From Motiliproteus sp963974645 (GTDB lineage: Bacteria > Pseudomonadota > Gammaproteobacteria > Pseudomonadales > Balneatricaceae): DNA of 33,574 nt. The stretch covers positions 1-33,574 of the forward strand of contig CAXBEA010000042.1 of assembly GCA_963974645.1 (NCBI GenBank), in the 5' to 3' direction. Of this stretch, positions 25,235 to 32,049 are shown piece after piece (the stretch's first letter is position 1; each line of letters opens with the position of its first letter). The position numbers and the translations under genes were made by a program. The notes under the pieces are model-generated. The model was not told where the DNA came from. It searched no databases and saw only the letters and a program-made list of their open reading frames with translations.

Positions 25235-26386
25235 CTAGAACGCCTTGCCGCGCGCCGATACCGGCCACAGCACCTCAACCTTGCCGTTGCGTACCCCGAC
25301 ATAGTAGTCATGGATGTTGCAGGTGGGGTCGCAGTGACCCGGAACCAGCTTGAGCTTGTCGTTGATCTTCAATACCCCGTCAGGATCGGCGATGACGCCA
25401 TGCTCATCGGAGCACTTGATATATTCCACATCGTCACGGCCATAGATATAGGGCATGCCGCTGTCGACCGACTGCACCTTCAGGCCGGCATCGCAGATCG
25501 CCTTGTCGGCTTTGCTGTGGCTCATGATCGAGGTGAGGATAAACAGCGAGTTTTCAAACTCGGAGATCCGCTCACCGTTGGCGTCGTGGATGGTCTGATA
25601 GTCCGCATCCATAAACGCATAGGAGCCGCACTGGAGTTCGTTGAAGACTCCCGAGTTACCCTCAAAATAGTAGGAGCCGGTACCGCCACCGCCGACGATG
25701 TCGCACTCCAGCCCTTCGGCCTTGAGCATCTCGATCGTATGGGCAACCATCTCGATCGCGATGGCGGTCTTGCCTTGACGTTCGCTGTAGCTCTGCAGGT
25801 GCTGCATCGCGCCCTGGTAGGCCTGAATCCCCGCGAACTTGAGGCCGGGGGCGGCGGCGATCGCCTTGGCAATATCCACCACCGGCTGGCCGGCTTCGAC
25901 GCCGCAGCGCCCCGCGCCGCAGTCGATCTCGACCAGACACTCGATCTGGGTGCCGTGCTTTTGGGTCGCCGCCGACAGTTCGGCGACATTGTCGATATCG
26001 TCAACGCAGCACAGGGTGCGCGCGCCGAGCTTGGGCATCCGCGCCAGGCGATCGATCTTGGCCGGGTCACGCACCTGGTTCGATACTAGTACGTCCTTGA
26101 TGCCGCCGCGGGCAAACACCTCGGCTTCCGAAACTTTCTGGCAGCAGACGCCGCAGCTGTCCCCCAGCTCTTCCTGCAGCAGCGCGATATCGACCGATTT
26201 ATGCATCTTGCCGTGCACGCGGTGACGCACCCCCATCTCTTTGGCGTACCGGCCCAGGGTGCGGATGTTTTTCTCCAGCGCATCCAGGTCAAGGATCAGA
26301 CAGGGGGTTTGAATATCGGCTTCGTCCATGCCGACGGTGGCGGGTACGTCGTAACCTACGTCTAGGTTTGTGGTGGATTGAGTCAT
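25235..26386 (-). CDS. bhcC: Beta-hydroxyaspartate aldolase (DSD1/D-threonine aldolase family), BhcC
   Basis: A 383-residue PLP enzyme of the alanine-racemase-like fold. TPCLILDLDALEKNI opens the barrel. RVHGKMHKS contains the PLP Lys (about K60), equivalent to the RPHxKTHK motif of the family. VGGGGTGSYYFE binds phosphate. A C-terminal HCDPTCNIHD (from about 351) supplies the metal ligands. In the cycle BhcC joins glycine and glyoxylate into (2R,3S)-beta-hydroxyaspartate. Alternatives within the family are D-threonine aldolase or D-serine dehydratase; the four-gene context favours BhcC. Ribosome site GGAG eight bases before ATG. Confidence 0.9.
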   Translation of the reverse strand: MTQSTTNLDVGYDVPATVGMDEADIQTPCLILDLDALEKNIRTLGRYAKEMGVRHRVHGKMHKSVDIALLQEELGDSCGVCCQKVSEAEVFARGGIKDVLVSNQVRDPAKIDRLARMPKLGARTLCCVDDIDNVAELSAATQKHGTQIECLVEIDCGAGRCGVEAGQPVVDIAKAIAAAPGLKFAGIQAYQGAMQHLQSYSERQGKTAIAIEMVAHTIEMLKAEGLECDIVGGGGTGSYYFEGNSGVFNELQCGSYAFMDADYQTIHDANGERISEFENSLFILTSIMSHSKADKAICDAGLKVQSVDSGMPYIYGRDDVEYIKCSDEHGVIADPDGVLKINDKLKLVPGHCDPTCNIHDYYVGVRNGKVEVLWPVSARGKAF

Positions 26387-26437
26387 GGTAATTCTCCAAA
26401 AGCAGTATCAAGTGAGCCGTTCGCTGAACAGCGCTAG

Positions 26438-27415
26438 TTAGTTTTTCATCCAGGGAAGCGAGTCGAGATCGACATTGCCGCCGGTGATGATCACCCCGAC
26501 ACGCTTGCCCCTGAACACCTCGGGATTTTTCAGAATGACCGCCAGCGGCACGGCACTGCTGGGCTCCACGACGATCTTCATCCGTTTCCAGATCAGCTTC
26601 ATGGCCTCGACGATCTCATCTTCGGTGGCGGTGAAAATGTCGCTGACATGGTGGCTGACGAAATGCCAGGTCAGCGCCTTGAGCGGCACTTTCAGGCCAT
26701 CGGCCACAGTCTCCGGCGCATCGTCGGCGATGATGTGACCGGCGCGGAATGAGCGCGCGGCGTCGTCGGCATTGAGCGGCTCAGCAGCATAGATCTTGAT
26801 ATCCGGAGCCAGAGTGGAGACGGTCAGACAGGTGCCTGAGATCATTCCACCGCCGCCGATAGGGGCGATCACCGCATCCAGAGCCTCGACCTGGCTCAAC
26901 AGCTCTTTGGAACAGGTTGCCTGCCCGGCAATGACCCGTGGGTCGTTGTAGGGGTGGACAAACTCGGCACCGGATACGGCCACCACCTCGGCAAATACCG
27001 CTTCGCGTGAGCTGGTCGAGGGCTCACACTCGACGAGGGTGCCGCCGTAGCCGATGACGGCATCTTTTTTGGCCTGGGGGGCGGTGCGTGGCATCACCAC
27101 CGTGACCGGGATACCCCGTTGGCCTGCGGCATAGGCGAGGGACAAGGCGTGGTTACCCGAGGAGTGGGTGGCCACACCGATCGCCGCTGTCTCCTGGTTG
27201 AGGCCAAACACCGCGTTACAGGCGCCACGGACCTTGAAGGCACCGGCTTTTTGAAAGTTTTCACACTTGAAAAACAGCTCGGCTCCGGTCAGGTCGTTTA
27301 GAAAACGCGACGTCAACACCGGTGTCTGGTGGATATAGGGCTTGATCCGCGCATGGGCGGCCAGCACGTCATCGTACGTTGGAATCGTCAGCGGCTGTTC
27401 GGTTGTTTCGTTCAT
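26438..27415 (-). CDS. bhcB: Beta-hydroxyaspartate dehydratase (threonine dehydratase-like), BhcB
   Basis: A 325-residue fold-type II PLP enzyme. The PLP Lys is in AGAFKVRGA (K61; the common Ser before Phe is Ala here). SSGNHALSLAYAA contacts the substrate carboxylate and PIGGGGMISG (about 187-190) holds the phosphate. There is no C-terminal ACT domain, so it is not the feedback-regulated biosynthetic threonine dehydratase. In the cycle it removes water from beta-hydroxyaspartate to give iminosuccinate. Related serine racemases or threo-hydroxyaspartate dehydratases are possible, but its place between bhcA and bhcC decides. Ribosome site GAGG six bases before ATG; 51 bases before bhcC. Confidence 0.91.
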   Translation of the reverse strand: MNETTEQPLTIPTYDDVLAAHARIKPYIHQTPVLTSRFLNDLTGAELFFKCENFQKAGAFKVRGACNAVFGLNQETAAIGVATHSSGNHALSLAYAAGQRGIPVTVVMPRTAPQAKKDAVIGYGGTLVECEPSTSSREAVFAEVVAVSGAEFVHPYNDPRVIAGQATCSKELLSQVEALDAVIAPIGGGGMISGTCLTVSTLAPDIKIYAAEPLNADDAARSFRAGHIIADDAPETVADGLKVPLKALTWHFVSHHVSDIFTATEDEIVEAMKLIWKRMKIVVEPSSAVPLAVILKNPEVFRGKRVGVIITGGNVDLDSLPWMKN

Positions 27416-27453
27416 GGGTTACCTCAGGCGATCAGTTGATGAAAAATTGTGAC

Positions 27454-28620
27454 TCAGGCGGTCTTACGGTAATACGCCTGAGCCGAACGAACCCCCGAGC
27501 CCAACTCGATCGGGTAGTCGAGATCCGCCATCGCCATCTCGATGGCCGCCAATCCAGACAGCAGCATGACATCGGTCAGCGCACCCAGATGACCGATACG
27601 GAAGGCCTTGGTGTTCATCTCGCCGAGTCCGATACCGAAGGAGACGCCGTACTTGCTAAAGGCGAGCTCGGTCAGCTCGTTGCTGTTAAAGCCTGCGGGA
27701 ACATAGATGGCGCTGACCGTGTCGGAGGCCAGTTCGGGGCTGTTGGCGCACAGGGTTAAGCCCCAGGCAGCGACTGCTTGACGCACCCCTTCGGCCAGAC
27801 GGTGGTGGCGGGCATAGACGTTCTCCAGCCCTTCGTCGAACAGCATGACCAGGCTTTCTTTGAGGCCGTAGATCAGCTGCAGCGGCGGCGTATAGGGAAA
27901 ACCGCCGTTGGCATTAGCCGCCAGCATGTCGCGGAAATCAAAGAAGGTGCGCGGCAGTTGGGCGCTCTCCATCGCCGCCAGCGCCTTCTGGCTAACCCCA
28001 AGGATCGCCAGACCGGTGGTCAGCATAAAACCCTTCTGCGACCCGGATACCGCGATATCGACCCCCCAGCCGTCCATCTCAAAAGGCATCGACGCCAGTG
28101 AACTGACACAGTCGACAAAAAACAGCGCCGGGTGCCCGGCGGCATCGATCGCCTGGCGAACCGCACCGATGTCGCTACGCACGCCGGTGGCGGTTTCGTT
28201 GTGGGTGGCTAATACCGCCTTGATCTGATGCCGAGTGTCGGCCCGCAGCGCCGCCTCAAACTGATCGGCCGGCGCACCCTCACCCCAGGGGCATTCGATG
28301 ATCTGAACGTCCAGGCCATGGCGTTGACACAGATCGATCCAACGGTGGGAGAACATGCCGTAGCGTGCGATCAACACCCTGTCGCCCGCTGACAGGGTGT
28401 TGCAGATGGTCGCTTCCCAGCCACCGGTACCCGTGGAGGGGAACATAATCACCTGTCCGGTAGCGGTCCCAAAGACGCGCTTACAGTCCTCCAGTACCGG
28501 TGCAAAGGTCTCGACGAAATCGGGCGCGCGATGGTCACGGGTCTGAACCCGCATCGCATTGAGGAGTCGATTGGGGATGTTGGTAGGGCCAGGTATAAAG
28601 AGCGGATTTTGATCAGACAT
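27454..28620 (-). CDS. bhcA: Aspartate-glyoxylate aminotransferase (class V), BhcA
   Basis: A 388-residue PLP aminotransferase of the serine/alanine-glyoxylate group: IPGPTNIPNRLL at the start, PSTGTGGWEA for phosphate binding, ATHNETATG, FVDCVSSLASM, and SGSQKGFM with the PLP Lys at about 196. In the cycle it transfers the amino group of aspartate to glyoxylate, giving oxaloacetate (the product) and glycine. Serine-glyoxylate aminotransferase is the main alternative, but the following bhcB, bhcC and bhcD point to BhcA. Ribosome site GGAG eight bases before ATG. First gene of the minus-strand operon, 38 bases before bhcB. Confidence 0.92.
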   Translation of the reverse strand: MSDQNPLFIPGPTNIPNRLLNAMRVQTRDHRAPDFVETFAPVLEDCKRVFGTATGQVIMFPSTGTGGWEATICNTLSAGDRVLIARYGMFSHRWIDLCQRHGLDVQIIECPWGEGAPADQFEAALRADTRHQIKAVLATHNETATGVRSDIGAVRQAIDAAGHPALFFVDCVSSLASMPFEMDGWGVDIAVSGSQKGFMLTTGLAILGVSQKALAAMESAQLPRTFFDFRDMLAANANGGFPYTPPLQLIYGLKESLVMLFDEGLENVYARHHRLAEGVRQAVAAWGLTLCANSPELASDTVSAIYVPAGFNSNELTELAFSKYGVSFGIGLGEMNTKAFRIGHLGALTDVMLLSGLAAIEMAMADLDYPIELGSGVRSAQAYYRKTA

Positions 28621-28698
28621 GGGGTCAACTCCGTTGGATTCAGTCAGTGATTTGTGTTGATTCGCTTGTCTTAACGTGCCGCCAGCGACTTGCTCGTT

Positions 28699-28727
28699 AC
28701 AATAGGCCCGGGATCACTCTTTCGCAA
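28699..28727 (-). promoter_or_regulatory. Candidate bhcA promoter
   Basis: On minus, TTGCGA (28727-28722) and TATTGT (28704-28699) are separated by 17 bases, a reasonable sigma-70 layout. Transcription would start near 28692, about 70 bases before the bhcA ATG. The -35 element lies inside the first of two direct repeats proposed as regulator sites, so BhcR could act at this promoter. Confidence 0.45.
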
Positions 28728-28754
28728 TACGGAATAGTTTCATAATACGGGATA
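28720..28754. promoter_or_regulatory. Two direct repeats, candidate BhcR (IclR-type) sites
   Basis: TTTCGCAATACGGAATA (28720-28736) and TTTCATAATACGGGATA (28738-28754) share 14 of 17 bases with a period of 18. Each is a rough inverted repeat of the form TTC...GGAA. They overlap and lie just upstream of the candidate bhcA -35 box, a position used by IclR-family activators. Confidence 0.5.
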
Positions 28755-28831
28755 CGGTTTATATTTGGATTTATTTTTTGTAACTATTTGAAAAACAATC
28801 AGATGTACAGGTTAATTTAAAAATATTTGAT

Positions 28832-28846
28832 TTTCGCATTGTGAAA
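28832..28846. promoter_or_regulatory. Palindrome near bhcR, related to the direct repeats
   Basis: TTTCGCA-T-TGTGAAA is a 15-base inverted repeat with six of seven pairs matching. Its left half (TTTCGCA) equals that of the repeat at 28720, and the sequence continues to ATA at 28848 as in the repeats. It lies about 80 bases before the bhcR start and may be its autoregulatory site. Confidence 0.45.
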
Positions 28847-28922
28847 TAGGATGCTATTTATCTTGTTATATGGATATTTCCTTGTTCCGTTACGTTTTTT
28901 TTGAAATTTTTAGCTGTGCTAA

Positions 28923-29717
28923 ATGGACACCACTGTGATGAACAACGCCAAGCCCGAAGCTCGTATCCAGGTCATTGACCGCGCGACGCTGTTGCTCGAT
29001 ACCCTCTCCCGCTACTCCAAACCGGTCAGGTTGAAAGTGCTGAGCGCGGATACCGGGCTGCACCCCTCGACGGCGCATCGCATTCTCCATTCGCTGATTG
29101 CCAATCGGTTTGTCAGCCGCGATGGCAACGGTGACTATCAGTTGGGACAGCGACTGCTGCAGCTGAGTAATCGTCTCCACAGCGATGTCGACCTGCGTGC
29201 GGTATCGCTTCCCTATATGCAGCAACTGCGCGACAAACTGGGAGAGAGCATAAATCTCACAATCAGAGAGGGCGACGTGGTGATCTATTTTGAGAAAGCC
29301 ACGCCAAACCGGATGATGCACGTGCAGCAGATCATCGGCAGTCGGGCACCGCTGCATGTGACGGCAGTGGGTAAATTGATGCTGGGCATGGCGGGTGAGG
29401 ATGAGATCCGTAGTTACGCCCAGCGCACCAATCTACCCGCTTATACGCGTAATACACTATCGTCGTTGCCGGCACTGACCGAGGCGTGCCTGAGCAGTGT
29501 GAAGCGAGGCTATGCGCTGGACAATGAGGAAGCGGAGATCGACGTGGGCTGCATCGGGGTATTGCTGTACGACCGATCAGGCAATGCTATCGCGGGTCTC
29601 TCAGTTTCAGCGCCGATCGAGCGGCGTAAAGATGCTTGGATTCAGGATATGCTGGCGGCAGGGAAGGCAATATCTGCACAGCTGGGTTATTCCCCTTCGG
29701 TCGATCAATCTCAGTAA
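28923..29717 (+). CDS. bhcR: IclR-family regulator of the bhc operon, BhcR
   Basis: A 264-residue transcription factor. An N-terminal winged helix (about 18-80: RATLLLDTLSRYSKPV, ADTGLHPSTAHRILHSL) is followed by an IclR effector domain (LGESINLTIREGDVVIYFEKA, LHVTAVGKLMLG, SVKRGYALDNEEAEIDVGCIG, quoted in part). In Paracoccus denitrificans BhcR is an IclR-type regulator divergent from bhcABCD and reported to respond to glyoxylate; the same layout is seen here. ATG 28923 and ATG 28938 are both possible, and neither has a clear ribosome site, so translation may be weak. Expected ligand glyoxylate is inferred. Confidence 0.86.
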   Translation: MDTTVMNNAKPEARIQVIDRATLLLDTLSRYSKPVRLKVLSADTGLHPSTAHRILHSLIANRFVSRDGNGDYQLGQRLLQLSNRLHSDVDLRAVSLPYMQQLRDKLGESINLTIREGDVVIYFEKATPNRMMHVQQIIGSRAPLHVTAVGKLMLGMAGEDEIRSYAQRTNLPAYTRNTLSSLPALTEACLSSVKRGYALDNEEAEIDVGCIGVLLYDRSGNAIAGLSVSAPIERRKDAWIQDMLAAGKAISAQLGYSPSVDQSQ

Positions 29718-29833
29718 ACCGAGTACTGTACGCTTAGACATGATCGTAATATTTGCCAAGTTTTTAAGGTCGGCAACGTCTTGTACTGGCACCCTTTACA
29801 GACCTCTCAGCAACAACTAACGCAGAGATAACC

Positions 29834-29870
29834 AAAAAAGCAGCACAGAAAGCCCCTCTTTATCGCTGCT
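29834..29870 (-). terminator. Terminator of the minus-strand SDR gene
   Basis: On minus, AGCAGC (29870-29865) pairs with GCTGCT (29844-29839), with an inner AAAG/CTTT pair, followed by five Ts. It ends transcription coming from the SDR gene at 29924. Confidence 0.6.
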
Positions 29871-29923
29871 GGCCCTCCCCCAACGGGTTGGCGTAAAGGG
29901 CCTCGGTGTTGTATCACTGCAGC

Positions 29924-30703
29924 TTAAAAGGTTCCCGGATAGGCACCGCCATCCAGCAGTAAATTCTGCCCGGTGATAAATCCGGCCTGCTTGCTGCACA
30001 GGAATGCACAGGCGGCGCCGAACTCTTTCGGATCACCAAAGCGACCTGCAGGGTTAGCCTGCATCCGTAACTGGCGTGCCTCCTCTTCAGTGACTCCCAG
30101 GCGCTTGGCATCGCCGTCGAGAATCACCTTCTGTCGATCGGTATCGAACGGGCCGGGTAGCAAGCCGTTGATGGTGACATTATGGGCCACCGTTTCGCGG
30201 GCGAGGCCGGCGACAAATCCGGTCAGACCGCTGCGTGCGCCGTTAGATAAGCCGAGAATAGGGATCGGGGCTTTGACTGCGGCGGAGGTGATATTGACGA
30301 TGCGACCGAAGCCTCGGGCGATCATGCCATCGACAACCGCCTTGATCAGCATGATCGGTGCCAGCATGTTGGCCTCTAAGGCATCGTGCCAGGCCTTCTC
30401 ATCCCAGTCGCGGAAATTGCCCGGTGCCGGTCCGCCTGCGTTGGTGATCAGGATATCCGGCTCCGGGCAAGCGGCCAGCACCTCTGCACGCCCCTGTGCG
30501 CAGGTGATATCGGCGGCGACGCTGACGACCCTGACCCCCGTCTGTTGCCTGATCTCCTCGGCGGTCTGCTCCAGCGCTACTGCATTACGGGCATTAATCA
30601 CCAGATTAACTCCTTCCTGGGCCAGGGCGAAGGCGCAGGCACGACCCAAGCCTTTAGAGGCTGCGCAGACGATGGCCGTGCGGTCTTGTAGTTCGAGATT
30701 CAT
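29924..30703 (-). CDS. Atypical short-chain dehydrogenase/reductase
   Basis: A 259-residue Rossmann-fold protein of the SDR superfamily. The cofactor motif is CAASKGLGRACAFAL (like TGxxxGxG, with an Ala-Ala-Ser start), followed by ITNAGGPAPG and NITSAAV. The catalytic YxxxK is not found: after the Ser of ITSAA, the expected Tyr and Lys positions are Ser and Arg in LSNGARSG. This matches a known divergent FabG-like branch with SNxxR in place of YxxxK, so classical ketoreductase activity is doubtful. AGGAGA precedes the start. It follows lhgO by 34 bases on the same strand. Substrate unknown. Confidence 0.82.
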   Translation of the reverse strand: MNLELQDRTAIVCAASKGLGRACAFALAQEGVNLVINARNAVALEQTAEEIRQQTGVRVVSVAADITCAQGRAEVLAACPEPDILITNAGGPAPGNFRDWDEKAWHDALEANMLAPIMLIKAVVDGMIARGFGRIVNITSAAVKAPIPILGLSNGARSGLTGFVAGLARETVAHNVTINGLLPGPFDTDRQKVILDGDAKRLGVTEEEARQLRMQANPAGRFGDPKEFGAACAFLCSKQAGFITGQNLLLDGGAYPGTF

Positions 30704-30737
30704 CCTGCTCTCCTGGATTTAATAGTGACGATGGCTG

Positions 30738-31952
30738 TTAGTTTAGTTTTTGTTGTTGCTGTTTGAGCACCCGCTCGACAATATGGCGGCCAATCGGGAT
30801 CGCCGAGGTTGCCGCCGGCGAGGGCGCGTTGCAGACATGCAGCGACCGTGGGCTCTCGGCAAACAGAAAGTCATGCACCAGGGTGCCATCACGCAGTACC
30901 GCCTGGGCACGAATGCCCGCCGGGTAGGGCTGAAGATCATCGAGGCCGATCGAGGGACAATACTTCTGCACTAAGCGCAGATAGCCTGGCTTCCACCAGG
31001 AGTTTTTAGTCTCGATCAATCCTGTTTTCAGGTGGGCTTTAAGCACCCGCCAGAAACCGGGAAAGCGCAGCATATCCCAGATATCCGGCAGGCTGATATT
31101 GATCCGGCCGTAACCCTCGCGTTTCCAGCCCTGCACCGCGTTGGGGCCGACCGTGACCGAGCCGTCGATCATCCGGGTCAGATGGACCCCCAGAAACGGC
31201 AGCTCGGGATCCGGGATCGGGTAGATAAGATGATTGACGATGCCATTTTTTGATGCCGGTAGTCGGTAATATTCGCCCCTAAAGGGCACAATCTGAAAAT
31301 CGGCGGGGATCCCCAGCATCTTCGTTAGTCGGTCCGCCATCAGCCCCGAGCAGCAGATCAGGTAGCCGCAGCTGAAACTGCCTTGATTGGTTTCAACCTG
31401 AATCCTATCCGCGCTTTCACGCATCCCCGTCACCTGGGTGTTGAGCCGCGTTACCCCGCCGATCCGCTGAAACTGTTCGGCCATCTTGTTGCAGACCTGG
31501 CGATAATCGACGATGCCGGTAGACGCCACCAGGATGGCACCCAGCCCTTGGATGTTCGGCTCTCGCGCTTTGAGCTGTTCAGCATCGAGCAGTTCAACCT
31601 CGATCTGATTCTGCTGGCAACGTTGGTACAGCGCCAACATCCGGACATGCTCCTCCGCATTGGTCGCCACCAACAGCTTGCCGCACTGATCGAACTTGAT
31701 TCCGTGCTCCTGGCAGAAGGCGATGGTCTTCGCCACCCCTTCGCGGCAGAACTCCGCCTTGAGACTGCCGGGCGCGTAATAAACCCCTGCGTGGATCACA
31801 CCGCTGTTGTGACCGGTTTGATGGCGGGCAAATTCGGGCTCTTTTTCCACCAGCAGGATGCGCTTATCCGGGCATTGTTGTTGCAGTTGCCAGGCGGTGG
31901 AGAGGCCGACAATACCGCCACCCACCAGCAGATAATCAAATTGTTCGGCCAT
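30738..31952 (-). CDS. lhgO: L-2-hydroxyglutarate oxidase/dehydrogenase
   Basis: A 404-residue FAD enzyme that oxidises L-2-hydroxyglutarate to 2-oxoglutarate, probably passing electrons to quinone. The DAO fold opens with YLLVGGGIVGLSTAWQL and LLVEKE. Other LhgO-type segments are HQTGHNSGVIHAGVYYAPGS, LKAEFCREG, GIVDYRQVCNKMAEQ, PFRGEYYRLP and LGVHLTRMIDG. Length is typical of E. coli LhgO (YgaF). GAG lies seven bases before ATG. It is upstream of the SDR gene and downstream of a fused TRAP permease on the same strand, so a hydroxy-acid uptake and oxidation unit is plausible. Confidence 0.92.
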   Translation of the reverse strand: MAEQFDYLLVGGGIVGLSTAWQLQQQCPDKRILLVEKEPEFARHQTGHNSGVIHAGVYYAPGSLKAEFCREGVAKTIAFCQEHGIKFDQCGKLLVATNAEEHVRMLALYQRCQQNQIEVELLDAEQLKAREPNIQGLGAILVASTGIVDYRQVCNKMAEQFQRIGGVTRLNTQVTGMRESADRIQVETNQGSFSCGYLICCSGLMADRLTKMLGIPADFQIVPFRGEYYRLPASKNGIVNHLIYPIPDPELPFLGVHLTRMIDGSVTVGPNAVQGWKREGYGRINISLPDIWDMLRFPGFWRVLKAHLKTGLIETKNSWWKPGYLRLVQKYCPSIGLDDLQPYPAGIRAQAVLRDGTLVHDFLFAESPRSLHVCNAPSPAATSAIPIGRHIVERVLKQQQQKLN

Positions 31953-32000
31953 AGTTAAGCTCTATAGATGTTTGTTATTTCTGAACCAGTAGATCGGCGG

Positions 32001-32025
32001 ACTTCCCACTATCCCTGTGGGTCGG
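32001..32025. repeat. Inverted copy of the palindromic repeat at 11939
   Basis: These 25 bases are the exact reverse complement of 11939-11963, about 20 kb away. They include CCCTGTGGGTCGG, the complement of the shared repeat core. The copy lies in the 97-base gap between the fused TRAP permease and lhgO, where it may affect read-through. Confidence 0.85.
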
Positions 32026-32049
32026 TGCACACCCGTTGTCGTTGGCACT

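Noticed and set aside
28621..28922. Search for a glycine riboswitch in the bhcA leader
   Set aside because: No tandem aptamer-like conserved blocks were seen; the region is AT-rich and better explained by protein operators.
12195..31952. Integrated mobile element defined by the flanking 25-bp repeats
   Set aside because: No integrase, transposase, tRNA target or direct duplication was found; the repeats alone support only a possible rearrangement.
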